DNA of 64,000 bases from Bradyrhizobium sp. CSS354. Its GTDB lineage: Bacteria; Pseudomonadota; Alphaproteobacteria; Rhizobiales; Xanthobacteraceae. The stretch is taken from positions 124,001 through 188,000 of the forward strand of contig NZ_JAACFU010000009.1 in assembly GCF_029051725.1 (NCBI RefSeq), given 5' to 3'. This document shows, piece after piece, positions 1-9,700 of this stretch (positions are counted from its first letter, which is position 1; every line of letters begins with the position of its first letter). The position numbers and the translations under genes were made by a program. The notes beneath the pieces were generated by a model, which ran no database searches, was not told the origin of the DNA, and saw only the letters and a list, made by a program, of their open reading frames with translations.

Positions 1-418
1 GGTTCGGCTCCGACAGCGGCACCAGCGCAATCGCACGGCGGTCGTTCTCGGCACCGGCGATCAACTCGTCGGCGGCCCTGATCCGGATGTCCCAGTTCGA
101 GGCCGCGCTCCAGCCGTCGTCGAACATGATCATCAGCGGCGCCTTGCTCGCGGCCGCGCCTGTTTGCGGATTCCAGATCGGACCGGCGGCGGCGAAAATG
201 ACCAGCGCCGCAGCCAGCAGCCGCAATGCGGTCAGCCACCACGGCGTCCGCGACGGGGTCTCTTCGCGCGGTGCGATGTCGAACAGCAGGCGGGTCGGCG
301 GAAACTCGATGCGGCGCGGCCGCGGCGGCATCACGCGCAACAGCCACCACAGCACCGGCAGGCTGACAAGGCCGATCAGGAGCAGCGGTTCGGTGAAGGC
401 GAGCGGCAGTCCCATCAT
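1..418 (-). CDS. DUF4159 / BatA-type membrane protein, N-terminal part
   Basis: The gene reads leftwards out of the window, so only about 139 N-terminal residues are seen. They start MMGLPLAFTEPLLLIGL and hold two hydrophobic segments, at about residues 4-24 and 63-82, separated by a basic stretch (RPRRIEFPP). This is the BatA/aerotolerance N-terminal arrangement found in long DUF4159 proteins. After the second segment the chain continues into a von Willebrand-like strand (LMIMFDDGWSAA). The start overlaps the DUF58 stop as ATGA, so it is the third gene of a moxR-DUF58-DUF4159 operon. The function is unknown; family context suggests envelope or metal-centre assembly with the MoxR ATPase. Confidence 0.75.
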   Translation of the reverse strand, partial: MMGLPLAFTEPLLLIGLVSLPVLWWLLRVMPPRPRRIEFPPTRLLFDIAPREETPSRTPWWLTALRLLAAALVIFAAAGPIWNPQTGAAASKAPLMIMFDDGWSAASNWDIRIRAADELIAGAENDRRAIALVPLSEPN

Positions 419-1362
419 GCGGCCGGCCCCGCCTTGATCGTGGTGGTGCGCGCCCCCGATTTGCTCACCTGCATGCCGGCATGCAGGAATAGCAAGAGCT
501 CAGCGGCCGAGCGGTCGGTCGCATGCGTCGTGAACAGCCAGTCGAGCTTGTTGGTCTCGGCGCGGATCTGGTCGCGGTGCAGCGCGAGCCGCGCGGTGTA
601 ATCCAGCGCCCAGCTCTCGGCGCGGCCGGCGGTGATCACGCCGAACCCCTCGGGCTCGACGAACTCGACGCGGCCGGAATAGGGGAATGATTCCTCGGCG
701 GGATCGACCACCTGCACCAGCGTGCCATGCGCACCGGAGCCGGATAGGCCGGCGAGCGTGGTCCTGATCTCGGAGATCGGCGACCAGAAATCCGACAGCA
801 CGATCGTCTCGGCCAGCGCCGCGGGCACGAAGGACGGCGGCAGGCTCAAGCGGTCGGCATCGTCATGCAGCATTGCCTGCGCCATCTTGTCGATGACGCT
901 GCGGCTCGCGGTCGGTGCCATCAGCCCGGGAATGCCGACGCGCTCGCCGCCGGACACCAGCAGCTCGGCCAGCGCGAAAGCGACGATCAGCGTCCGCTCG
1001 AGCTTGGATTCGCGCGCCTGCTTTGAAGCGAACGCCATCGAGGGCGAGCGGTCGGGCCAGATCCAGACCGTGTGCGACGCTTCCCATTCGAGCTCGCGGA
1101 CATAGAGCAGATCGTCGCGCGCCGAACGCCGCCAGTCGACGTTCTGCGACGGCTCGCCGGAGACGAAGCGGCGGTACTGCCAGAAATTTTCGCCGGAGCC
1201 GGCACGACGGCGGCCGTGCAAACCGTGGATGACGTTGGCGGCGATACGGCGGGCCTCGAGCACCAGGCGCGGCAGCGAAGCGGCGAGCGTGCGGCTTTCG
1301 CCATCGGCACGTCGGATCGCGATGATCTCCTTCGCTGCGTGCCCGTTCTCTGCGGCCATCAA
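415..1362 (-). CDS. DUF58 domain protein
   Basis: A 315-residue protein. It carries the DUF58 signature near residues 57-85: ENFWQYRRFVSGEPSQNVDW followed by RRSARDDLLYVRELE. A von Willebrand A-like fold follows (WIWPDRSPSM). DUF58 proteins are the usual partners of MoxR AAA ATPases and are thought to act as adaptors in chaperone-like assembly or stress systems. The start overlaps the moxR stop by four bases, and the stop overlaps the next gene, so the three are translationally coupled. The start could be either of two adjacent Met codons. Family assignment is firm; biochemical role is not known. Confidence 0.88.
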   Translation of the reverse strand: MMAAENGHAAKEIIAIRRADGESRTLAASLPRLVLEARRIAANVIHGLHGRRRAGSGENFWQYRRFVSGEPSQNVDWRRSARDDLLYVRELEWEASHTVWIWPDRSPSMAFASKQARESKLERTLIVAFALAELLVSGGERVGIPGLMAPTASRSVIDKMAQAMLHDDADRLSLPPSFVPAALAETIVLSDFWSPISEIRTTLAGLSGSGAHGTLVQVVDPAEESFPYSGRVEFVEPEGFGVITAGRAESWALDYTARLALHRDQIRAETNKLDWLFTTHATDRSAAELLLFLHAGMQVSKSGARTTTIKAGPAA

Positions 1363-2357
1363 CCGATCCGTGTCTTGAGCTGCTTGATCACGTCCGGAAT
1401 CGTGCGGCCTTCGGCGCGCGCCTGGAACGTCAGCGCCATGCGGTGCTTCAGCACGGGCTCGGCAAGGTCGAGCACGTCGTCGATCGAGGGCGCGAGGCGG
1501 CCGTCGATCAGCGCGCGTGCGCGCACCGCGAGCATCAGCGATTGGCTGGCGCGCGGGCCCGGTCCCCAGGCGATGAACTTGCTGGTGTCGCCGCCGTCCG
1601 GACCCGGACGGGCCGAGCGCACCAGCGACAGAATCGCCTCGACCACGGAATCGCCGACCGGCAGGCGCCGGATCAGTCGCTGCGCGGTGATGAGTGCATC
1701 AGGCGTCATCGCGCCCTTCGCAAGCGTCTCGTCGGCGCCGGTGGTTTCGAACAGGATGCGGCGCTCGGCGTCGCGGTCGGGATAGTCGACGTCGATCTCC
1801 ATCAGGAAACGGTCGAGCTGGGCTTCAGGCAGCGGATAGGTGCCTTCCTGCTCCAGCGGGTTTTGCGTGGCGAGCACGTGGAACGGCTTCGGCAGATCGT
1901 GACGCGCGCCGGCAACGGTGATGTGCTGCTCCTGCATCGCCTGGAGCAGCGCCGACTGCGTGCGCGGGCTGGCGCGGTTGATCTCGTCGGCCATCAGCAG
2001 TTGCGCGAACACGGGGCCCGAGATGAAGCGGAAGGCACGCTTGCCGGAGGTGCTCTCGTCGAGCACTTCTGCGCCGAGAATGTCCGACGGCATCAGATCG
2101 GGCGTGAACTGGATGCGCTTGGCATCGAGGCCGAGCGTGATGCCGAGCGTCTCGACCAGCTTGGTCTTGGCGAGGCCGGGGACGCCAATCAACAGCGCAT
2201 GGCCGCCGGAGAGGATGGTGACCAGCGTGTTCTCGATCACGCGATCCTGACCGAAGATGACGGACGCGATCGCATCCTTTGCCGCGCGAATTTGGCTCGA
2301 CACCTGCTCGGCCGAACGGACGATCCCGTCTTCGAGCTTCTCGACACTCTCCGCCAT
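1359..2357 (-). CDS. MoxR family AAA+ ATPase
   Basis: A 332-residue AAA+ ATPase with Walker A GVPGLAKT (residues 58-65), Walker B LLMADEINRA (about 120-128), and the sensor region LATQNPLEQEGTYPLPEAQLD, diagnostic of MoxR proteins. It is the first gene of the minus-strand operon with DUF58 and DUF4159. MoxR ATPases act as cytoplasmic chaperones, often for metal or complex insertion with a VWA partner; here the VWA-like partner role would fall to the downstream proteins. The 280-base gap to the divergent DUF1285 gene should hold its promoter. Confidence 0.93.
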   Translation of the reverse strand: MAESVEKLEDGIVRSAEQVSSQIRAAKDAIASVIFGQDRVIENTLVTILSGGHALLIGVPGLAKTKLVETLGITLGLDAKRIQFTPDLMPSDILGAEVLDESTSGKRAFRFISGPVFAQLLMADEINRASPRTQSALLQAMQEQHITVAGARHDLPKPFHVLATQNPLEQEGTYPLPEAQLDRFLMEIDVDYPDRDAERRILFETTGADETLAKGAMTPDALITAQRLIRRLPVGDSVVEAILSLVRSARPGPDGGDTSKFIAWGPGPRASQSLMLAVRARALIDGRLAPSIDDVLDLAEPVLKHRMALTFQARAEGRTIPDVIKQLKTRIG

Positions 2358-2588
2358 CCGTTAGCTCCTTCAGCCTGCCATGCGGCTCGCTTGCGTCGTC
2401 ATGTCATCACGTCCTCAACTCAAGACGTGGGCCCTATGCTAGACTTGCAGGAAGGCCATGTATTCGTTGAATTAACCTATCCCCACCTTATCGGCTTAGG
2501 GATATGTAGGGCATCACGAAGTGGCGACCTCCACACCGGACTAATGCGGGGTGGAACCGAGCACCCGGATACAACGTAAACCTGCACC

Positions 2589-2623
2589 AATCGTGCCAAA
2601 TGACCGATCGTGCCAAATGACAA
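2589..2623 (+). repeat. two-copy tandem repeat before the DUF1285 gene
   Basis: The 14-base word TCGTGCCAAATGAC occurs twice with an 18-base period, ending about 15 bases before the chosen ATG at 2638. It sits in the divergent promoter region between moxR and the DUF1285 gene. The repeats could be an operator or an RNA element, or a chance duplication; no known regulator site was recognised. Confidence 0.5.
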
Positions 2624-2637
2624 AGTCAGGGCAAACC

Positions 2638-3249
2638 ATGGCGAACCAAGGGCAGAGCGCCGATCGCGGTCTTGAGGGGCTGACTGCCGCTGCCAAAACT
2701 GCTGCCGATGTCGAAGGGGCCAAAAAGGGCCTGCCTCCGGTGCATTTGTGGAATCCGCCGTTCTGCGGCGATCTCGACATGCGAATCGCCTCCGATGGTA
2801 CTTGGTTCTATTTGGGGACGCCAATCGGCCGTCATGCTTTGGTTCGCCTGTTCTCGACCATCCTCAAGCGTGAAGGCGACAAGCATTTCCTCGTCACGCC
2901 GGTGGAGAAGGTCGGCATTCGCGTCGACGACGCGCCGTTCATGGCGGTCGAAATGCAGAAGGACGGCGAGGACAACCACCGCGTGCTCCGCTTCCGCACC
3001 AATGTCGACGACTGGGTCACCTGCGATGCGGCGCACCGGCTGCGCTTCGAGCAGGCCAAAGACGGCGGGCTGACGCCCTATCTGCACGTCCGCGCCGAGC
3101 TGTGGGCCAAGGTCACCCGCGCGCTCTATTACGATCTGGTTGACATGGGTGAGGAGCGGATGGTCGATGGCCAGCCGATGTTCGGTGTCGAATCGGCCGG
3201 CGAGTTCTTCGCCATGGCCGATGCGGAGCAGGTGAGGGCCGCGCTTTGA
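2638..3249 (+). CDS. DUF1285 domain protein
   Basis: A 203-residue cytoplasmic protein of the DUF1285 family, recognised from the block DGTWFYLGTPIGRHALVRLF and the following strand-rich region (FLVTPVEKVGIRVDDAPF). I chose the ATG at 2638 (MANQGQSADRG) because the upstream extension is low-complexity and includes the tandem repeat. The stop overlaps the start of the Nudix gene (TTGA), so the genes are coupled. The family has no assigned reaction; conserved linkage to a CoA pyrophosphatase and the CCA enzyme suggests housekeeping. Confidence 0.88.
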   Translation: MANQGQSADRGLEGLTAAAKTAADVEGAKKGLPPVHLWNPPFCGDLDMRIASDGTWFYLGTPIGRHALVRLFSTILKREGDKHFLVTPVEKVGIRVDDAPFMAVEMQKDGEDNHRVLRFRTNVDDWVTCDAAHRLRFEQAKDGGLTPYLHVRAELWAKVTRALYYDLVDMGEERMVDGQPMFGVESAGEFFAMADAEQVRAAL

Positions 3250-3917
3250 ACAAGCCTATCTCCAGGAACGATCCTGCCGTGATCGGTGCGGCCGATTTCT
3301 TCGCCCGCTCCGCCGCGCGGCTCGGCTTCGACGTTCCGCCCGGTCTCTACGATCCCAACATCATTCCGGCCTCGGGCGATCCCGGCACCGACAAGATGCT
3401 CGAGATCATCGCGCGGGAGCAGCCGGTGCGGCCGGCGGCGGTCCTGATCGCGGTGGTCGATCATCCCGAGCCGACCATCCTGCTGACGCAGCGCTCGGCG
3501 CATCTGAACGACCATGCCGGCCAGATCGCCTTTCCCGGCGGCAAGATCGACGCGACCGACCGCTCGCCGCTCGATGCGGCGCTGCGCGAGGCCGAGGAGG
3601 AGGTCGGGCTGTCCAGAGACTTCGTCGAACCGATCGGCTATCTCGATCTCTACGGCACCGGCTTCGGCTTCCGCATCCTGCCGACGGTTGCCAGGGTGCG
3701 ACCGGGTTTTGAGCTGACGATCAACCATTCCGAGGTTGATGATGCGTTCGAAGTGCCGCTATCGTTCCTGATGAACCCGGCCAACCATCAGGTGCACAGC
3801 AAGGAATTCCGCGGCATGGAGCGGTCCTACTACGCGATGCCGTTTGCGGAACGCTACATCTGGGGCGCGACGGCCGGCATGCTGCGCGTGCTCTATGAGC
3901 GGATCTACTCATCATGA
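3246..3917 (+). CDS. Nudix hydrolase, CoA pyrophosphatase type
   Basis: A 223-residue Nudix protein. The Nudix box runs about residues 98-122: GGKIDATDRSPLDAALREA then EEEVGL, with the catalytic REAEEE core intact. The segment before it (LTQRSAHLNDHAGQIAFPGG) is the UPF0035/NUDT7-like signature of CoA diphosphatases, which cleave CoA or acyl-CoA to 3',5'-ADP and phosphopantetheine. The start is TTG inside the DUF1285 stop, and the stop overlaps the next start (ATGA), so it is the second gene of a tight operon. Confidence 0.9.
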   Translation: MNKPISRNDPAVIGAADFFARSAARLGFDVPPGLYDPNIIPASGDPGTDKMLEIIAREQPVRPAAVLIAVVDHPEPTILLTQRSAHLNDHAGQIAFPGGKIDATDRSPLDAALREAEEEVGLSRDFVEPIGYLDLYGTGFGFRILPTVARVRPGFELTINHSEVDDAFEVPLSFLMNPANHQVHSKEFRGMERSYYAMPFAERYIWGATAGMLRVLYERIYSS

Positions 3918-4177
3918 TCCGGCCGATCCTGACCGAGATCGGAATCTTCCTCGTTCCCTTTGCCGTCTATGCGCTGTTCCTGGCCGCCACGCGCTCCGGC
4001 CTGTTCGTGCAATCGTCCTGGCCGATCACCATCGTCGCGCGCCTCATGCTGGCGGCGCTCGTGCTGGTGATCGCGGGGCTGATCGGGTTTGCGCATTTCT
4101 CCGGCGCTGCGCCGGATTCGACCTATGTCCCCGCCCATGTCGAGAACGGCAAGCTCGTGCCGGGCGTGGAAAGATAG
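3914..4177 (+). CDS. DUF6111 small membrane protein
   Basis: An 87-residue protein with two predicted membrane spans, at about residues 8-28 and 38-62, and a soluble C-terminus (PAHVENGKLVPGVER). It matches the DUF6111 family of small alphaproteobacterial membrane proteins. It starts inside the stop of the Nudix gene and ends nine bases before the CCA-adding enzyme gene. No function is known; its invariant position between these two genes is the only clue. Confidence 0.82.
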   Translation: MIRPILTEIGIFLVPFAVYALFLAATRSGLFVQSSWPITIVARLMLAALVLVIAGLIGFAHFSGAAPDSTYVPAHVENGKLVPGVER

Positions 4178-4186
4178 GACCGGCCG

Positions 4187-5443
4187 ATGAGCGCGGTGCC
4201 CATGCTCGCCGATGCACCCTGGCTGATTTCGGGCGGGACCGCGCGCGTCCTGCAATTGCTCAATGCGGATGGCGAGGAGGCGCGGGTCGTCGGCGGCGCC
4301 GTGCGCAACGCGCTGCTCGGCCTCGTGCCCGGGGACATCGACATTGCGACCACGGCGCTCCCGCACGAGGTGATGCGGCGCGCCAAGAGCGCCGGCATCA
4401 AGGCCGTGCCGACCGGCATTGAGCACGGCACCGTCACGCTCGTCATCGACAGCCAGCCTTATGAAGTCACGACGCTGCGCGAGGACACCGAGACCTTCGG
4501 CCGCAAGGCCAAGGTCGCGTTCGGCCGCGACTGGGTGAAGGACGCCGAGCGCCGCGACTTCACGATGAACGGGCTTTCGGTCGATGCTGACGGCATCGTC
4601 CACGATTACGTCGGAGGCATCGCGGATGCGGCGGCGCGGCGCGTGCGCTTCATCGGCGATCCCGACCAGCGCATCGCCGAGGATTTCCTGCGCATCCTGC
4701 GCTTCTTCCGCATCCACGCCGCCTTTGGCGCCGGCGATCCCGACCGCGACGGCTATCTTGCCTGCATCCGGGGACGCGCGGGCCTCGCGAGCCTGTCGGC
4801 CGAGCGGCTGCGCATGGAGACGCTGAAGCTGCTGGTCGCCCCCGGCGCGTCCGCCGCCGCGGTTGCGATGGCCGATGGCGGATTGCTGCAAGCACTGACC
4901 GGCGGCGTCGCCTATACCGGACCGCTCTCGGCGATGATCGCGATCGAGCGCGAGCTTGGCCTCACCGCAAGCAGCACGCGGCGGCTCGCCGCGCTGACGG
5001 TCGCCGTGACCGAAGACGCCAAGCGCGTCGCCACGCGTTTGAGGCTCTCCAATGCGGAAACCAAGGCGCTGGATTCGATGGGGCACCGCTGGTGGCGCCT
5101 GGCCACCAAGGGCGAAGCCGATGCGCGGCGGCTGCTCTACCGGCTCGGCGCGGAGCGCTATCACGATCGCGTGTTGCTGGGCTGGGCGCGGGCCGGCGGT
5201 GATGTCGGCTCGTCGCGATGGCGTGCGCTCGCCGAGTTGCCGCAGCGCTGGACTGCGCCGAAATTTCCACTTCGCGCCGCCGACTTCGTCGCGCGCGGCA
5301 TGGCGGAAGGACCTTCGCTCGGACATGTGTTGACGCTCGCGGAGGACGCTTGGCTTGCGGCGGATTTTCCCCTAGAGGAAGCCGCAATCGCTTCCATCGC
5401 CGATCAAGCTGCGGCACGCGTCAGCCGCGACGAGAGAACGTGA
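4187..5443 (+). CDS. cca: CCA tRNA nucleotidyltransferase
   Basis: A 418-residue class II tRNA nucleotidyltransferase that builds or repairs the 3' CCA end of tRNAs. The head has GGAVRNALLGLVPGDIDIAT (residues 36-55) with the metal-binding DxD at 50-52. It is followed by the strand carrying RRDFTMNGL and the nucleotide-recognition helices (EDFLRILRFFRIHAAFG). The C-terminal half is the helical tRNA-binding region. It begins nine bases after the DUF6111 gene and overlaps the next gene (GTGA). Whether it adds CC, A or all three bases cannot be told from sequence alone. Confidence 0.93.
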   Translation: MSAVPMLADAPWLISGGTARVLQLLNADGEEARVVGGAVRNALLGLVPGDIDIATTALPHEVMRRAKSAGIKAVPTGIEHGTVTLVIDSQPYEVTTLREDTETFGRKAKVAFGRDWVKDAERRDFTMNGLSVDADGIVHDYVGGIADAAARRVRFIGDPDQRIAEDFLRILRFFRIHAAFGAGDPDRDGYLACIRGRAGLASLSAERLRMETLKLLVAPGASAAAVAMADGGLLQALTGGVAYTGPLSAMIAIERELGLTASSTRRLAALTVAVTEDAKRVATRLRLSNAETKALDSMGHRWWRLATKGEADARRLLYRLGAERYHDRVLLGWARAGGDVGSSRWRALAELPQRWTAPKFPLRAADFVARGMAEGPSLGHVLTLAEDAWLAADFPLEEAAIASIADQAAARVSRDERT

Positions 5444-6207
5444 CCATCGTCTCAGGCTTCGCCGACATCTCGATCTTTCAGCTCCTGCTGGTCGCGTTGA
5501 TGGCGTTGTTTGCTTCGATCATCGGTGGTCTCGCCGGCTACGGCACCGGCGCCCTGATGCCGCTGGTGCTGGTGCCTCTCGTTGGCGCCGAGCCTGTGGT
5601 GCCGATCATCGCGATCTCCGCGATCTTCACCAATTCCAGCCGCGCGATGGCCTATCTCCGCCATGCCGATCGCCGCCGCGCGCTGATCGTGCTGGCCTGC
5701 GCAGCGGTCACGACCGCGCTTGGTGCCTACGGCTATACGCGGCTGACCAATGCGGGCGCGGCACTGGTGATCGGCTCCATGCTGATCCTGAGCGTGCCGC
5801 TGCGTCGTGTGCTCCGCCGCCGCCAGGTCAGGATCGGCGACACCGGTCTCGCGGCAGGCTCGGTCGGCTATGGCGTGCTGGTCGGCGGCACTTCCGGCTC
5901 CGGCGTGATCCTGCTGTCGCTGCTGATGGCCGCGGGGCTCGAGGGCGCCGCCGTGATCGCGACCGATGCGATGATCTCGCTCGGCACCGGCCTCATCAAG
6001 ATCTCCGTGTTCGGCCTCGCCGGCGCCGTGACCGCGCAGGTGCTCGCCTTTGCATTGCTGATCGGCGCCATCGCGATGCCCGGCGCGTTCCTGGCCAAAG
6101 CCTTCGTCGAGCGGATGCCGGTACACATCCATACCGCGATCCTTGACGTCGCCGTGATCACCGGTGGGCTGGTGATGATCTCGGCTGCGGCGAGGCAGCT
6201 CATCTAA
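5440..6207 (+). CDS. TauE/SafE family sulfite-exporter-like permease
   Basis: A 255-residue membrane protein starting at the GTG that overlaps the cca stop. About eight hydrophobic spans are visible, with the paired glycine-rich motifs typical of TauE/SafE proteins: GGLAGYGTGALMPLVLVPLV early and GGTSGSGVILLSLLMAAGLE in the second half. The family exports sulfite, sulfoacetate and related organic anions. The substrate here is unknown. It closes the plus-strand operon that starts at the DUF1285 gene. Confidence 0.87.
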   Translation: MTIVSGFADISIFQLLLVALMALFASIIGGLAGYGTGALMPLVLVPLVGAEPVVPIIAISAIFTNSSRAMAYLRHADRRRALIVLACAAVTTALGAYGYTRLTNAGAALVIGSMLILSVPLRRVLRRRQVRIGDTGLAAGSVGYGVLVGGTSGSGVILLSLLMAAGLEGAAVIATDAMISLGTGLIKISVFGLAGAVTAQVLAFALLIGAIAMPGAFLAKAFVERMPVHIHTAILDVAVITGGLVMISAAARQLI

Positions 6208-6258
6208 TCAATCGGATGTGGCGCGTGTCCCGCTGCAGGTTTGGATCACGCCGCAGGT

Positions 6259-6588
6259 CTAATGTGAGGGACTGCAGTCCAGTTCCTTGATCCTGCCGGC
6301 GGCGTCAAACGCTAAAAGTGCACTCATGACGCCAGCACTGGTGATGTACGAGATAACGGTCCCGTCGTTCTGCCAGGGATTGAGATCATCCAACGTGCCT
6401 GCCGGATATTTTCGGAGGCGATCGACCCAATAGGCACGAAGTGCCTCGCGGCCGGTAATGGTTTGGACGCCGGCGCAGCCGCAGTGCACAACGGCATCTT
6501 CGGCATAGAGCTCCAAGATCGCCTCGATATCGCCTGCGCGATAGGCATCAAGCCAGTCTACCGCGACGGCCATCGGGTCAAAGGACAT
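6259..6588 (-). CDS. SnoaL-like / NTF2-family protein
   Basis: A 109-residue protein from the Met at 6588 (MSFDPMAVAVDWLDAYRAGD), chosen because a GAG-containing ribosome site precedes it and the upstream extension does not resemble the family. The sequence follows the SnoaL-like NTF2 fold: helix WLDAYRAGDIEAILELYAED, then strands with AVVHCGCAGVQTITGREALR. Such proteins may bind or isomerise small molecules. It is divergent from the large LuxR-type regulator across a 131-base gap, so the two may share control. Substrate unknown. Confidence 0.72.
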   Translation of the reverse strand: MSFDPMAVAVDWLDAYRAGDIEAILELYAEDAVVHCGCAGVQTITGREALRAYWVDRLRKYPAGTLDDLNPWQNDGTVISYITSAGVMSALLAFDAAGRIKELDCSPSH

Positions 6589-6719
6589 ATTTTTCACTCG
6601 CATACCGTCCAAATCTGCTTCAGGCTCTGGAACTGCTAGGCCTTTTTTGATTTTAATATCCCACCCGGGCACGGCCATATGGCGAACGACATAGCGGACC
6701 GGGCCGAGGGCCAAAGTCG

Positions 6720-9700
6720 ATGTTGGACGCGTCCGCCAGGCAGGGGATACTCAAGCCCATCCGGCTTGTGATCGTCGATCCACAGCCGATCGTTTTGCAG
6801 GGACTGAGGTCGGTCCTCGGGACGCAGCCGGACTTCGACGTTGTCGCATCGTCCAGCGATCGGACAAGCTGCCTCGAAGCAATTCGGAAGCTGACACCTG
6901 ACGTCGCGATTCTCGCCGACAAGGTGCCAGATCTGACGGTCTCCGAGATCCTCGCGATTGTGAAAGCTGAGAAGCTCTCCACGCGCCTGGTGTTCTTCAC
7001 CGAGTCCGACACCAACCACGATCTGACTTCCGCCATCGCAACCGGCGCCTGCAGCGCAATTTCGAAGTATGCCTCTCCCGCCACGATGCTGCGATCGCTG
7101 CGGCTGATGACGAAGAGCGGTGTGGCACTGGAGAAGTCCGATCTCTCGGCAGCCGGCAAGGAGGCGGACGGCGACGGCAAAGTCGAAAAGATGCTGGAGC
7201 TGTTGACGCAACGGGAACGTCAAATTGCACGACTCGTGTCGGAAGGAATGTCGAACAAGGAGATCGCGCGTCAGCTCAACGTTTCCGACGGGACGGTCAA
7301 AGTCCACCTGTACAATATTTTCCAGAAGCTTGAGATCACCAACAGAACTGTGCTCGCGACCATCGCATTGCTGCAACGCCCCTCCGGCCTGGCTGCGCTC
7401 TCCCTGGCCTTTCTGGCGTTGGCAATTGCGGACGAACTCAAGGCGTCGGAAGCGAATGGCATCTTTCCGGATGAGAACGGCGTCGGCCACGCGGACGAGC
7501 ACGCCGCGTACGAGCCCTGGAAAAAAGGGATTCTCCGGCACCTCATCGCCTGGGAATCCGGCGAGACGCCCACGCTCGCCCAGAGAGACTTGTTCGCCAA
7601 GGCCACCCAAATCACCAACCCGGCGGCGGCCATGGAAGCGCTGCGCACGGCCGAGCAATCCGGAGGATCGAAACCGTGGACGCACTTCGCTCCTGTTGGA
7701 TCGAGCGCGCCCGATCTTCCCGTGCCCTTACTGCGAGGAGCAAACGACATACAGGTCGGAGTTGACCCGGCCCCGGAACATCAATTCCCGCGGCTTCTTT
7801 CCAATGCGATGTCGATGCACGGAGGGTATGGCAACTTCGCTATTCTCACCGGTGCGTTGATCTACGCACTGCAGGACCCTCAACTCGCCGCCCACGCGCA
7901 TGACCTCCGCGAAGCCTCGATCGACAGCATCCTGGCCGTCACCCAAGAGAGTGCGACTACAAAGCTGGCTGCGATCACTCATGCTGCCGCCAATCATGAC
8001 GACCATTCAGCCCCAAGTATCCTTCCGCACGATGTCCACCTGTCTTCCGCCGTAGTGACCGCTGGACACGACAACGCCGCTCAAGAAGGCGCTCTGGGTC
8101 CAAATGGGCCGGGCGATGCGGGTGACAACCTCCATAAACCTGTTGGCGCGGACCCTGGTCACGATGCCAGCCTCGGCGTAGGCGGCAACGTTAAAGAAAT
8201 TGTTTATCGCTTCCCGATCGATTCCGAGTCTAACAATTCCAGGTCGACCGCTTCCGATACCGTGTTCGATTTCGCATCTGGGCCTGGCAGGATCAATCTT
8301 GCGGCTTTCGGAGCGCTTGCTTGGCTGCATATGACGGCCGCAAGCAAGTCCATACCGCCACACACACTCGCCTGGGTCTACGACTCCGCAAGCAACGAAA
8401 CGATCGTCTATGTGAATGCGACCGACCGTATCCTCGATATCGGCGATCGCAGCCTGCTGGAAATCCATCTGGAGGGGATTGTATCCATTGCGGAGGCGGA
8501 CGTCGCCTCCGAGCCGGATGGCGCGGCTGTTGCGACCACCTTGGAGCAGCTCGAAGCCGCGCTGATACAGGCGGTGGCACCCGATGAGACTGTTCTGACG
8601 AAGGACAATGTCCAAACCAGTATCGAGGGGAGCGAGAGCTCGCTCGGGACGGCCGGAGCGTGGGCCCTTCTGGCCAACAACGGCTCGGGTTTCCATTTCG
8701 GGCAGACCCGGACCGGATTGGGAACGCCGACGAAGTTCGGAAGCTCCAACGGCCCGTCGGCGGATGCAACGGAAGAAAGCGATGCTGCATCTGCCGCGTC
8801 GGCTCACGCATCGCCAGTCCAACTTGCTCATAGCGCGACGGCGCCGGCAGTCGCAAATGTCACATCGACCAGTGGTCCGATCAATGCGGGTACCGGAGTT
8901 TCCTCGACTGGGCCTAACGAGATCGGCCAACCGAGCGTCGTAACGGCCGACAACGCGGGGCACGGCAACTCGCAGCACGCTTCGGAGCCAGGATCTGCAA
9001 AGGATGCAGCTACCGAATCGACTGGAGCCGGCTCCAAACCGGGCAATGACGACGGCAATGGCGCCCAGCATCACGCCGCGGCTTCGGAGGCTGCACCAGG
9101 GGCCGCGACGGGAGAACCAGCGGGCGCGGAACACGGCAAATCGGGGCACCCAACCACTGGAAGCGCGCCGGCCGCAGCCGAGATCAATCCGGGCACAACG
9201 GGTGCCAGCCCAGGAAACGGCAACGCGCAGCACGCTTCGGAGCCCGGGCCTGCAAAGGCGGCATCAACGGAACCCACTGAAGATGGGGCCAAAGCGGGCA
9301 ACGCCGCCGACCGTGGTGCCGAGCACCACGCTTCGGCTTCTGACGCTGCGCAAGCACCAGCGAAGACGGCAGAACCGGCGAAGACGGCAGAACCAGCGGG
9401 CGCGAAACACGGCGAATCCGGGCACTCAACCGCCGCAAACGCACCGGACGCAGCCGAGATCGATCCGGGTGTCGCAACGGCCGCCAGCGCGGGCCACGAC
9501 AACTCGCAGCACGCATCGGAGCCAGGGTCTGCAAAGGCGGCAGCTACCGAATCGACTGAAGCTGGCTCCAAACAGGGCAATAACGGCGGCCATGGCGGCG
9601 ATCATCATCACGCTTCGGCTTCTGACGCCGCGCAAGCACCAGCGACGTCGGCAGAAACAGGCAGCGCGGAACACGGCGGATCCGGGCACTCTGCCGCTGC

